Of a stretch of DNA of 64,000 bases, positions 45,508 to 53,627 are shown piece by piece (position 1 is the first letter of the stretch; each line of letters begins with the position of its first letter). This DNA comes from Antarctobacter aquimaris. Its GTDB lineage: Bacteria > Pseudomonadota > Alphaproteobacteria > Rhodobacterales > Rhodobacteraceae. A model generated the notes under the pieces. The model was not told the origin of the DNA. It saw only the letters and a program-made list of their open reading frames with translations, and ran no database searches. Position numbers and translations under genes: made by a program. The stretch lies in the NCBI RefSeq assembly GCF_900184945.1, contig NZ_FXYF01000017.1, forward strand, positions 28,334-92,333, read 5' to 3'.

Positions 45508-46392
45508 ATGCCCCTGATCGGCTACGCGCGCGTCTCGACCGAGGATCAGACCCCCCTGCCCCAGTCGCAGGCCCTGAAATCTGCGGGCTGCGTCGAGATC
45601 CACGAGGAGCAGGCCTCGGGCGGAAACCGCGCGCGGCCGGTGCTGGCCCGCGTGCTGGAACGGATCGGCAAAGGCGACACGCTGGTCGTCGTGCGGATCG
45701 ACCGCCTGGCGCGGTCTCTGTCGCACCTGCTGGAGGTGATCGAGCGGCTGGAGGCCAAGGGCGCTTTCTTCCGCTCGCTGACCGATCCGATCGACACGTC
45801 CTCACCGCAGGGCAAGTTCACCCTGCAAGTCCTGGGCGCCGCGGCGGAGTTCGAGCGCGCCCTGATCCGCGAACGGACCAAGGCAGGGTTGGCCAGCGCG
45901 CGAACGAAAGGCCGGATCGGCGGCAATCCGGGCTTGCGCGCCCGCGATCCCGCGGCGCTGCGCAAGGTGCAGCTGGCGCGGCAAGACGGCTACATGGAGC
46001 GGCTGAACGAGACGGCGCAGGACTGGGTGCCCCATGTCCGCCGCCTGCGGCCCGAGATGGCCTGGGAGGACGTGCTGCGGATCATCAACGGTCCCCTGCC
46101 CCGCGAGCGACATTGGACGCAAAGCCGCCTGCTGCGCGCCGTGAATGCCTATGTGCGCGACGGCTTCCTGCCCGAAACCGTGCTGGGCCGTGCCGGTCGA
46201 CGCGAAACCGACGACCGCCTGCCCGCCATCGTCGCCGCAATCAAGGGCGCGGATCCCGACATCACGCTTCAGGCGATCTGCACCCGGTTGGAAGCAATGC
46301 GTGAGCGCACGCCCCGTGGGCGGACAAGCTGGCAGCCGTCATCCGTGAAGATGCTGCTGGAACGAGCCGAGAGGCTGGGGTTGCTTGAGTGA
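45508..46392 (+). CDS. Serine resolvase/invertase family recombinase
   Basis: 294 aa from the ATG at 45508 (a TTG lies 3 nt upstream). N-terminal resolvase domain with catalytic Ser in GYARVSTEDQ and RIDRLARS, ending with a helix-turn-helix. An extended C-terminal region of about 100 residues sets it apart from small Tn3 resolvases. Likely resolves plasmid multimers, using the res-like site upstream. Confidence 0.88.
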   Translation: MPLIGYARVSTEDQTPLPQSQALKSAGCVEIHEEQASGGNRARPVLARVLERIGKGDTLVVVRIDRLARSLSHLLEVIERLEAKGAFFRSLTDPIDTSSPQGKFTLQVLGAAAEFERALIRERTKAGLASARTKGRIGGNPGLRARDPAALRKVQLARQDGYMERLNETAQDWVPHVRRLRPEMAWEDVLRIINGPLPRERHWTQSRLLRAVNAYVRDGFLPETVLGRAGRRETDDRLPAIVAAIKGADPDITLQAICTRLEAMRERTPRGRTSWQPSSVKMLLERAERLGLLE

Positions 46393-46442
46393 AGTTGCGG
46401 GAATCGACCGCGCGATTCTGAACATCGTCGTTACGTAGGCGT

Positions 46443-46460
46443 CCACAATACATGTTGTGG
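46443..46460. promoter_or_regulatory. Dyad before repA
   Basis: CCACAA-TACATG-TTGTGG is an 18-bp dyad about 190 nt before repA, a possible operator of the RepA/RepB autorepressor. No direct evidence. Confidence 0.35.
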
Positions 46461-46649
46461 CCACGACATCACGGGCCACGAACTGTTGAAGTGACCTGCG
46501 AACAGGGCCACCCAACACACTGATACATAATGATTTTCTTTCGTCAGAAATCAGCCCCTTCAACGCGCATACGCCGCTCAACGGTTTGGGCTGGATTTAC
46601 TCACCAAAACTGTTAAGGTCTACAAAACAATAAAGACTTGAGGACAGTG

Positions 46650-47831
46650 ATGAGCGGGATACGGGCCTCTCAAAGATTCGACGTCATGTCCAAGCGGCTT
46701 GGCAGCCGGTTGCGTGAACATGCGCAGGAAACCTTCCCACCGGATGCCCAGAAGGGTCTCCGTCGCTTCGCGATGCGGGAAGCGGCTGATCTCCTTCGGA
46801 TCAACCAGAACACCTTCCGCCACCATGTGTCAAACCTTGACGGCTTTCCCGAAGGCATCCTTGAGGGTGGCAACCGCCGCAGCTTCTCTGCCGAAGAAAT
46901 GGTCGAGGCCCAACGCGTCCTTCTTGAGACGGGCAGGATCAAGCCCGATGAGCACCCTCACAGAAGAGCCGGCGAACCGTGCCAGGTCGTGACAATCTTC
47001 AACCTGAAGGGCGGGTCCGCAAAAACGTCGACGGTCGCTCATGTTGGTCAGCTACTGGGCCTTCGCGGCTATCGGGTCCTGCTTATCGACCTCGACAGCC
47101 AGGCAAGTCTGACAAACCTGTTTGGGGTGACTCCTGAACTCGATCCGGACATGCCGACCTCCTACGATCTGATCCGGTCGGAAGGTCCCCTGCCCGCCTC
47201 CGAAATCATTCGCAAAACGAACTTCCCGACGGTCGACCTTATCCCCGCCTCCATGGACATCATGGAGTATGAGTTTGAGGTCGCTTTGAGCTTCAGGCAC
47301 GGAGCCACCACGTTCCACAGCCGGATCCGCGAAGCACTTGAGCCTGTCCTAGACAGATATGACGTGGCGATCTTCGACACCCCGCCGCAGCTGAACTTCT
47401 CGGTGATCTCTGCCCTCTTTGCTTCCACCGGAGTCCTGATGCCGCTCAACGCGTCCATGCTTGATGTCATGTCTCTGGCAAGCTTCCTCGGTATGGCAAG
47501 CAACCTGATGGGCGTCGTCGAGGCGCATGCTCCCGAACACGGTCTAAACTTCGTGCGGGTGCTGATCACCCGCTACGAGAATACCGATGGTCCACAGGTC
47601 CAGATCTCGTCTCTGCTTCGGACGGTCCTTGGCGATGCCGTCCTCCCGGCCGAGTTCCTGAAGTCGACAGCGGTAGGTGATGCCGCCAATACGCAGCAGA
47701 GCATCTTTGAGGTCGAACCTCGCGACGTGAACCGCAGAACCTACGAGCGTGCAATCGAGTCCGTTTCGCGCGTGACCGACGAAGTCGAACGCGAAATCCT
47801 AAAGGCATGGGGGCGTAGCCATGGCGCGTAA
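46650..47831 (+). CDS. repA: RepA, ParA-type partition ATPase
   Basis: 393 aa from the ATG at 46650 (GAGG upstream; alternative TTG 46638 and GTG 46647). An N-terminal helix-turn-helix region is followed by the ParA core with deviant Walker A KGGSAKTS and DTPPQLNF. It segregates the plasmid and autorepresses repABC. It overlaps repB by 11 nt. Confidence 0.93.
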   Translation: MSGIRASQRFDVMSKRLGSRLREHAQETFPPDAQKGLRRFAMREAADLLRINQNTFRHHVSNLDGFPEGILEGGNRRSFSAEEMVEAQRVLLETGRIKPDEHPHRRAGEPCQVVTIFNLKGGSAKTSTVAHVGQLLGLRGYRVLLIDLDSQASLTNLFGVTPELDPDMPTSYDLIRSEGPLPASEIIRKTNFPTVDLIPASMDIMEYEFEVALSFRHGATTFHSRIREALEPVLDRYDVAIFDTPPQLNFSVISALFASTGVLMPLNASMLDVMSLASFLGMASNLMGVVEAHAPEHGLNFVRVLITRYENTDGPQVQISSLLRTVLGDAVLPAEFLKSTAVGDAANTQQSIFEVEPRDVNRRTYERAIESVSRVTDEVEREILKAWGRSHGA

Positions 47832-48750
47832 GGTCTTCGGAGATTCCCTCAAGAACGCGATGGGCAATGCCGCGACCGCAGAAGAGGGCGTGGATCTTGA
47901 TCTGAAACGTACGAGCCCGACAGTCGCTCGTGCGCAGGCATCCGTGCTCGAGGAAGACAAACACGCCACGCGCCTGATCGACCCGAGCGCCGTGCGGATG
48001 TCCGCAGTCATGGACCGTATCGATCCGAGCGATGGCCTCGAGGAACTTGTGTCCTCGATCCGGGAGCATGGGCAAAAGGTTCCCATTCTCGTCCGCCGAA
48101 CCCAAGATGGCGCACTTGAGATCGTCTATGGGCGCCGCAGGCTTCTCGCATGTCGTGAGCTTGGTCAGAAGGTGCGCGCCACGGTCATGGAAATGACCGA
48201 AGAGGAAGCACTGATCGCCCAGGGCGTGGAGAACAATGCCCGCCAAGACCCCTCGTTTATCGAGAGGGCTTTGTTCGTCGCCGGCATCATTCGAGAACTT
48301 GGGAAAACAGACGAGACGCGCAAGAACGCCCAGACCATCGCCTATCGGGCACTCCAGATCGATGAGTCTCTCGTCTCTCGGATGAACCGTATCGCGACGG
48401 GCATTCCGATGGAGCTGATCCAGGCCATCGGACCAGCACATGGCGTTGGTCGGCGGGTCTGGGAGAAGCTTTTCAGGCTGTGCGAGAAGGACGTCTCGAG
48501 AGCCAAGGAAGTCGCCAGCGAAATCCCCCGTAGCTTGCCTGGCCCAGAGCGGCTTGACGCAGCGGTTACGCTGCTCACGGCCACCAAGACAACTCCGCCC
48601 AAGGCTGAGCCAGGTGAGCGCGTGAAGATCGGCCGCAAAGGCAATCGCATCACTATCGATGTGGACGCTGATCTTGCCCCACGCGTCGAAGAGGCCGTCC
48701 GAAAGCTGGTCGGAGAGCTTCTTGACCGCGGTCAAGACGGCCCAAAGTGA
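47821..48750 (+). CDS. repB: RepB, ParB-type partition protein
   Basis: 309 aa. ParB N-terminal motif (LVSSIREHGQKVPILVRR and GRRRLLACRELG, with ENNARQD) and a central helix-turn-helix. It binds parS. The last codons of the gene include the first parS palindrome, so the centromere is partly coding sequence. Confidence 0.93.
   Translation: MARKVFGDSLKNAMGNAATAEEGVDLDLKRTSPTVARAQASVLEEDKHATRLIDPSAVRMSAVMDRIDPSDGLEELVSSIREHGQKVPILVRRTQDGALEIVYGRRRLLACRELGQKVRATVMEMTEEEALIAQGVENNARQDPSFIERALFVAGIIRELGKTDETRKNAQTIAYRALQIDESLVSRMNRIATGIPMELIQAIGPAHGVGRRVWEKLFRLCEKDVSRAKEVASEIPRSLPGPERLDAAVTLLTATKTTPPKAEPGERVKIGRKGNRITIDVDADLAPRVEEAVRKLVGELLDRGQDGPK
48721..48736. promoter_or_regulatory. parS-like palindrome 1, inside repB
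   Basis: CTTGACCGCGGTCAAG, a perfect 16-bp palindrome that encodes part of the C-terminus of RepB. Repeated at 48762-48777 and 50085-50100. Confidence 0.75.
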
Positions 48751-48760
48751 CGACCCCGTG

Positions 48761-48778
48761 TCTTGACCGCGGTCAAGA
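48761..48778. promoter_or_regulatory. parS-like palindrome 2
   Basis: TCTTGACCGCGGTCAAGA, 18 bp perfect, in the repB-repC gap, 10 nt after the repB stop. The same core as the other two copies, with the usual 16-bp repABC centromere style. Confidence 0.75.
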
Positions 48779-48825
48779 CATCAAGAGCAACGAGCAGAAA
48801 ACGAAAGGAGGAACGGCTAGAAAAG

Positions 48826-48900
48826 GAAAGACCCCCCGAAAGCGGTGCTTCCGAAGGGCCTCAATCAGTCTCGACACCTGATTGATACCCCCAAAACGAA
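48826..48900 (-). ncRNA. Probable repABC antisense counter-transcript
   Basis: The repB-repC gap is where repABC plasmids encode a small minus-strand RNA that limits RepC. Here an 8-bp stem (TCAATCAG with CTGATTGA, 48861-48868 and 48878-48885, 9-nt loop) sits next to a second minus-strand stem (CGGAAGC-ACC-GCTTTCG, one G-U pair) followed by a T-rich run, the form of a terminator. Promoter not located; bounds are estimates. Confidence 0.5.
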
Positions 48901-48953
48901 TCGAGTTCAACACCGCTCGCGGTGAACGGGGAAGCTTTTTCTTCCGAAACACG

Positions 48954-50066
48954 ATGAGACATGTCACTCAAGCACGAACCGCCTTGGCGGAACAACCAGC
49001 TATTGCCTGCCCTAACCCCTACGAGCTTCTGGGGCCGGTGCGGGTTCTTCGGAAAGACCTGAACCTCACGAGCAACGACGTCACCGTACTGACAGCGCTC
49101 ATCAGCTTTCTTCCGCGCGATCAGAGCCCAAACTCTGGTGAAACACAGTGCAAGCTGACCATTGTGTTTCCTTCCAACGCCTCCTTATCAGAGCGCGCAA
49201 ACGGCATTGATGAAAGAACGCTTCGCCGCTGCCTGGGGCGCCTTGATGCTGCGGGACTCATCCAGCGAAAGAGTTCAGCGAACGGGAAACGCTTCCCTCT
49301 CCGCTACGGTGGGATCATCAGGGATGCGTTTGGGATCGACTTGGGTCCGCTAATGCAGAGCCACGACGCTCTTGCGGCCAGAGCATCGAAGGTCACGGAA
49401 GAGCGTGAACGCCTGCGCTCCCTCAAGGCAGAAGCCCTGGCGCTGCGCGCGTCCCTCCTACAGGACGAACAGCTCCATGACGCACGGCGGGCTTCACTAG
49501 AAACGATCCGAAACCTGCTTCGTCGAGCAACCCTGACTGCCGACACAGTCTTGCAAATCATCGCTGGTCTCCGCGAGCTCGGAGCCAACGCCAAGCCGAG
49601 CTACGGAGAGTGCCACGATTCAAACACCCGTGCGGACCGAGAGCAATCGCAAGACCAAACCCTCGGACGTGAATGCGCGAGCGAAATGTCCGCCAGGAAC
49701 GGACAAAATGACCGGCAGATAGAGTCTGTAAAAAAAGAACATAAAAAGAAAGAAACGCACGTGAAGCAGACCAACGCTTTCCAAAGCGTTGGGGCAGCGA
49801 CCATGAACCGGGACCCTGCAAAAATGGCGTGGACGGACTTTTCACATGTCGCGGACTTCTTCCCAGACCCGCCGCGAACAAGCGAAGCCCTCAACCGGGT
49901 TCTCTTCGACATCGGTCGATTGCTTAGAATACGCCAAGAAAAACTGATGCGTGGTCTTCAGAAAGCTGGGGCTGGACGGCTTTTGCTGATCTTGGACTAC
50001 CTGTTGGGAAAAGGCGAAGCGATCAGGCAGCCCGAGGCATACTTTGAAACGATCATGAAGGCATAG
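48954..50066 (+). CDS. repC: RepC replication initiator
   Basis: 370 aa from the ATG at 48954; a TTG at 48882 gives a longer frame across the antisense RNA and is less likely. It has the N-terminal winged-helix region typical of RepC (LTSNDVTVLTALISFLP, DERTLRRCLGRLDAAGL) and a basic middle segment. The origin of repABC plasmids lies inside repC. Flanked by parS-like sites. Confidence 0.88.
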   Translation: MRHVTQARTALAEQPAIACPNPYELLGPVRVLRKDLNLTSNDVTVLTALISFLPRDQSPNSGETQCKLTIVFPSNASLSERANGIDERTLRRCLGRLDAAGLIQRKSSANGKRFPLRYGGIIRDAFGIDLGPLMQSHDALAARASKVTEERERLRSLKAEALALRASLLQDEQLHDARRASLETIRNLLRRATLTADTVLQIIAGLRELGANAKPSYGECHDSNTRADREQSQDQTLGRECASEMSARNGQNDRQIESVKKEHKKKETHVKQTNAFQSVGAATMNRDPAKMAWTDFSHVADFFPDPPRTSEALNRVLFDIGRLLRIRQEKLMRGLQKAGAGRLLLILDYLLGKGEAIRQPEAYFETIMKA

Positions 50067-50082
50067 AGCATCCAACTTGCAC

Positions 50083-50102
50083 GTCTTGACCGCGGTCAAG
50101 AC
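50083..50102. promoter_or_regulatory. parS-like palindrome 3
   Basis: GTCTTGACCGCGGTCAAGAC, a 20-bp perfect palindrome 16 nt after the repC stop. Third copy of the 16-bp core. Confidence 0.75.
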
Positions 50103-50136
50103 GGACGAAGAGAGAAAAAGGTTGGGGGTTTGAGGG

Positions 50137-50181
50137 GTGACGGGAAGTGAGTTCGGGAGAGTGGCTTCCGACGCCCGTCGT
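50137..50181 (+). promoter_or_regulatory. Structured leader A before ParB-like gene
   Basis: Outer stem GACGGG (50139-50144) pairs with CCCGTC (50174-50179); inner hairpin is CGGGAG-AGTGG-CTTCCG (50154-50170). The ribosome site GGAG lies just after it. Copy B at 59988-60031 has the same layout with base-pair-preserving changes. Confidence 0.55.
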
Positions 50182-50193
50182 GGAGAAGATCTG

Positions 50194-52365
50194 ATGGCGA
50201 AAGCAACCCAGAACATCACCCTGTCCCCGTCGCGGGACATCCCCTTCAACAAGCTCGTACTGAGCCAGTCCAATGTGCGACGCATAAAGGCTGGCGTCTC
50301 GGTCGAGGAACTGGCCGAGGACATTGCCCGTCGCGGGCTCCTGCAGAGCCTGAACGTCCGGGCCGTTGTCGATGCCGATGGTGTCGAGACGAGCACGTTC
50401 GAGATCCCGGCAGGTGGCCGTCGTTTCCAGGCGCTGTCGCTCTTGGTGAAGCAGAGGCGGCTGGCGAAGACCGCACCGATCCCCTGCATCGTGCGGGATG
50501 CCGCGTCCGGGATTCTGGCCGAGGATGACTCGCTGGCCGAGAACATGCAGCGTGTGGCCCTGCACCCGCTCGACCAGTTCCGCGCCTTCCAGGCCCTGCG
50601 CGAGAAGGGTCAAGGCGAAGAAGTGATCGCGGCGGCGTTCTTCGTCACGCCGCAGATCGTGAAGCAGCGACTGAAGCTTGCGTCCGTGGCCCCTGCCCTG
50701 CTCGAGGTCTATGCCGAGGACGGCATGACGCTCGAACAGCTGATGGCCTTCACGGTAAATCCGGATCACGCGCATCAGGTGCAGGTCTGGGACGCAGTGA
50801 AGAACTCCTGGAACAAGGAGCCCTATGCCATCCGGCGCATGCTGACGGAAACCTCGGTCCGGGCCTCGGATCGTCGTGCTGTCTTCGTCGGTGTCGATGC
50901 CTATGAGGCGGCAGGCGGTGTAGTGTTGCGCGATCTCTTCCAGGGCGATGACGGTGGCTGGCTCGAGGACCCTGCCCTGCTCGACCGGCTGGTCTCCGAG
51001 AAGCTTCAGGCCGAAGCCGAGGCGCTGGTCTCGGAGGGCTGGAAGTGGATCGAGGTGGCGACCGACCTGCCCTATGGCTACAGCCACGGCCTGCGGCGTC
51101 TGGCCGGTGATCCAGCGCCGATGACCGACGAGGAGAGCGCAGCCCACGCGACGCTCCTCGCCGAGTATCGTGCGCTGGAGGAGCAATACTCCGGCGAGGA
51201 CGAGTACCCGGAGGAGATCGATGCCCGGCTTGGGCAGCTCGAGATGGCGATGGAGGCGCTCGAACAGCGGCCGCTGAACTACGACCCGGCCGAGGTTGCG
51301 CACGCGGGTGTCTTCGTGACGCTGGATCGGGACGGCAGTCTTGCGATCTATCGAGGCTATGTCCGGGCCGAAGACGAGCCGCATGAGGAGACCGCGGTCC
51401 AGGATGGTGATGGTGTGGATGTCATGGGGCAGGGGGGTGATGTCGGCGGTTCCGGTTGGAAACCATCGGCGACGCCCGCTGGCGGCACCATCATCACCTC
51501 GGGTGGTCAGCCGATCGGTGCGGACCCGTCCGAGGAGGACGACGACGGAGCGCTGAAGCCGTTGCCCGAGCGGCTGGTCATGGAACTGACGGCTCACCGG
51601 ACCTTGGCTTTGCGCGAGGCCATCGGGCGGTCGCCAGACGTGGCGCTGACGCTCCTGCTCCTGAAGCTGGTGACGGACACTTTCCGCACCTCCTCTGCGA
51701 CGGGCAGCTGCCTCGAAGCCTCGGTCCGCCATGTCTACATGTCGGCGCAGGCGCCCGATCTGAAGGACAGCGTCGTGGCCAAGTTGGTCGAGGAACGTCA
51801 CGCTGCTTGGGAAGCTGATCTGCCCCTCGGCGATGATCCGGCGCTCTGGGACTATCTGACCGTGCTCGACGAGGGCAGCCGTCTGGCCCTACTGGCGCAT
51901 TGCCTCAGCTTCGGGATCAATGCACTCCACGAGAAGGTGAACCCCTATGGGGCGGGCATCTCTGCCAGCGGTCTGACCCGTCGCATGGCTCATGCCGATC
52001 TGGTGGCGCGCTCGGTCGATCTCGACATGGTCGAGGCGGGCTGGGAGCCGACGGTCGATGGCTACCTCAACCGCGTTCCCAAGGCCCGGATCCTCGAGGC
52101 CGTGCGCGAGGCGAAGGGTGAAGGGACCGCGCAGCTTCTCGATCACCTCAAGAAGGGCGAGATGGCCACCGAGGCCGAGCGGCTCCTCAAGGGCAGCGGC
52201 TGGTTGCCCGAGGTCCTGCGCCGGGCCGATCTGGTGGCGCTCGACGGAGAAGGGATCGCAGAAGGGCAGGGGGAGGACGTAGGCCAGCCTGAAGAAATCG
52301 ATCTCCCAGCCTTCCTGACGGCCGATCTGCCGGACGGCTCCGAGCCGATGATGGCAGCGGAGTGA
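50194..52365 (+). CDS. Large ParB-like (KorB/ParB N-domain) plasmid protein
   Basis: 723 aa from the ATG at 50194 (GGAGAA upstream). An N-terminal ParB/RepB nuclease-like domain with IPAGGRRFQAL and LAENMQR is followed by a helix-turn-helix, then a long acidic linker and a helical C-terminus. Such large ParB-like proteins occur on alphaproteobacterial plasmids next to DUF932 and SSB genes. Function unknown; not the RepB partition partner. Confidence 0.8.
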   Translation: MAKATQNITLSPSRDIPFNKLVLSQSNVRRIKAGVSVEELAEDIARRGLLQSLNVRAVVDADGVETSTFEIPAGGRRFQALSLLVKQRRLAKTAPIPCIVRDAASGILAEDDSLAENMQRVALHPLDQFRAFQALREKGQGEEVIAAAFFVTPQIVKQRLKLASVAPALLEVYAEDGMTLEQLMAFTVNPDHAHQVQVWDAVKNSWNKEPYAIRRMLTETSVRASDRRAVFVGVDAYEAAGGVVLRDLFQGDDGGWLEDPALLDRLVSEKLQAEAEALVSEGWKWIEVATDLPYGYSHGLRRLAGDPAPMTDEESAAHATLLAEYRALEEQYSGEDEYPEEIDARLGQLEMAMEALEQRPLNYDPAEVAHAGVFVTLDRDGSLAIYRGYVRAEDEPHEETAVQDGDGVDVMGQGGDVGGSGWKPSATPAGGTIITSGGQPIGADPSEEDDDGALKPLPERLVMELTAHRTLALREAIGRSPDVALTLLLLKLVTDTFRTSSATGSCLEASVRHVYMSAQAPDLKDSVVAKLVEERHAAWEADLPLGDDPALWDYLTVLDEGSRLALLAHCLSFGINALHEKVNPYGAGISASGLTRRMAHADLVARSVDLDMVEAGWEPTVDGYLNRVPKARILEAVREAKGEGTAQLLDHLKKGEMATEAERLLKGSGWLPEVLRRADLVALDGEGIAEGQGEDVGQPEEIDLPAFLTADLPDGSEPMMAAE

Positions 52366-52378
52366 TCTGAGCCATCCG

Positions 52379-52398
52379 GGGGCGGGGAAACTCGCCCC
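52379..52398 (+). terminator. Hairpin with conserved loop GGGAAACT (copy 1)
   Basis: Stem GGGGCG with CGCCCC and 8-nt loop GGGAAACT, 13 nt after the ParB-like stop. The 16-nt core GGCGGGGAAACTCGCC is repeated exactly after ssb at 58403-58418, while the outer stem pairs differ. Confidence 0.6.
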
Positions 52399-52432
52399 TA
52401 TCTCTCATAAAGCACCGCAATATCAATATGAT

Positions 52433-52452
52433 GAATGCGATTTCTCGCATTC
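52433..52452 (+). promoter_or_regulatory. Inverted repeat at the start of a hypothetical gene
   Basis: GAATGCGA-TTTC-TCGCATTC, a perfect 8-bp stem with 4-nt loop 13 nt before the ATG of the next gene. Either an operator or a hairpin in the mRNA leader. Confidence 0.5.
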
Positions 52453-52465
52453 GGGATGAGGAATC

Positions 52466-52939
52466 ATGTCTGCAACAACCATCATCAACTCAGCCCCTCT
52501 TGGGGCACTGATCCGCTACACCGACGGGAGTCCTAAGCCGCCGGCACGTTTCACAAAGAAGCTCGCGGCCTGGGAGCGCTCGAACGGGGTCGGCCGACTT
52601 GTGAAGAAGGAGCCGCCGCGGGTCTATCCGACCTGGACCGCTCCGGCCTCCTTCACGCTGCATGAAGGGAACTTCTCTTCGGACGGGGTGATCCTCGTCA
52701 CGATCATGCGCAGTCACTCGGCTGACAGTCGACTGATCTTCCAGGTGGCCGAGGAGCCGAAGCCCGGGCAGGTCCGCGTGCTGCTGGATTTCGGTGGCAA
52801 CACCGAGCTGCTGCATCTGGCGGAATCGATCACCGCGGCCGAACTCTGGATCGCGCGCGAGGGCTATCGCAATGCGCGGCTGGAAGTCGTCGGTGCCGAG
52901 GATGGCGATAGGGCAGGGGGCGCGGACCTGGCCGCCTGA
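52466..52939 (+). CDS. Hypothetical plasmid protein
   Basis: 157 aa, no signal. Mixed alpha/beta with aromatic and Pro-rich N-half (RVYPTWTAPASFTLHEGNF). GAGGAA lies upstream of the ATG. Follows the ParB-like gene by 100 nt and ends at a strong terminator. Family not recognised. Confidence 0.6.
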   Translation: MSATTIINSAPLGALIRYTDGSPKPPARFTKKLAAWERSNGVGRLVKKEPPRVYPTWTAPASFTLHEGNFSSDGVILVTIMRSHSADSRLIFQVAEEPKPGQVRVLLDFGGNTELLHLAESITAAELWIAREGYRNARLEVVGAEDGDRAGGADLAA

Positions 52940-52952
52940 GCCCTAACAATGT

Positions 52953-52984
52953 GTGAGGGGCCCACCGACGGGCGGGCCTCTCAC
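52953..52984 (+). terminator. Strong hairpin terminator
   Basis: GTGAGGGGCCC (52953-52963) pairs over 11 positions with GGGCCTCTCAC (52974-52984), one G-U, loop of 10 nt, just after the hypothetical gene. Confidence 0.7.
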
Positions 52985-53278
52985 CGATCACAACTTCGTC
53001 CCGCGATGACGCGGGGCGCCAAAGGATCCATCCCCCAAGACGGAGGTCATAAACCAAGAGCCTGCCCGGGAGGCTGGCGGCGTTACAAGCATCAGCGGGA
53101 CAACCGGCTCCTGACGTTGGGGCACCATCCCCCGCTCGCCATTCCCTTCCTTGCCCCGAATCCCGTCTTCGAGATCAACCCGCAAAGGGGTCGGACTACG
53201 GGCGAGCCCGTGCCGCCGGGTGGATTCGGACGAGCCGAACGCACCCGGTGATGTCAGCCAGTCTTCGGGCCTGCGGGG

Positions 53279-53319
53279 TCCTGTCGCGCGGGGGATGGTC
53301 CCCCGCCTCCAAGACAGGA
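53279..53319 (+). promoter_or_regulatory. Structured leader C before a small gene
   Basis: Outer stem TCCTGTC (53279-53285) with GACAGGA (53313-53319); inner stem GCGGGGGA with TCCCCCGC (53288-53306). The ribosome site AGGAG overlaps the outer stem, so pairing could hide it. The ssb leader at 57923-57953 has the same outer stem with one G-U. Confidence 0.5.
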
Positions 53320-53328
53320 GCCAAACAG

Positions 53329-53493
53329 ATGTCCCGCAAAGATGCTCACGCCTTCGCCGCTTCCCTCGCCGCCACGCTCATGGTCTCGATCGTCGTTTTC
53401 CAGGCAGGGGATGGAACCTTTGGCGCCGTCCCCGCCGATGAAATCGACGGAGACGAGGTCGTGATCGTCTCGGAATACGATCCCTTCGGGTGA
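53329..53493 (+). CDS. Small single-helix membrane protein
   Basis: 54 aa: one hydrophobic helix (FAASLAATLMVSIVVFQA) and an acidic tail ending EYDPFG. AGGAG sits 8 nt before the ATG. Too short to name; its own leader and terminator support it being a real gene. Confidence 0.6.
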   Translation: MSRKDAHAFAASLAATLMVSIVVFQAGDGTFGAVPADEIDGDEVVIVSEYDPFG

Positions 53494-53507
53494 GGCTTCG
53501 GCCTCAC
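53490..53507 (+). terminator. UUCG-loop terminator overlapping the stop codon
   Basis: GTGAGGC-TTCG-GCCTCAC, a perfect 7-bp stem whose first half includes the TGA of the small gene. Confidence 0.7.
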
Positions 53508-53627
53508 TTCCCCAGGGCTGAGGCGCAGGAAAGATGCGCCAGCCAGCCGTCAACCGCCTTGGTGATCGGCATGTCTTTGAGGAGAATATTGGGTGTAAAC
53601 TGGACTCAATGACGATATGTTGTATCT

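Noticed and set aside
47566..48735. 389-codon minus-strand frame over repA/repB
   Set aside because: Antisense shadow; repA and repB have strong motifs on the other strand.
50053..51801. 582-codon minus-strand frame
   Set aside because: Lies wholly antisense to the ParB-like gene and repeats no family motif.
52949..53251. 100-codon plus-strand frame in the gap after the hypothetical gene
   Set aside because: It begins in a terminator hairpin, has no ribosome site and a random composition.
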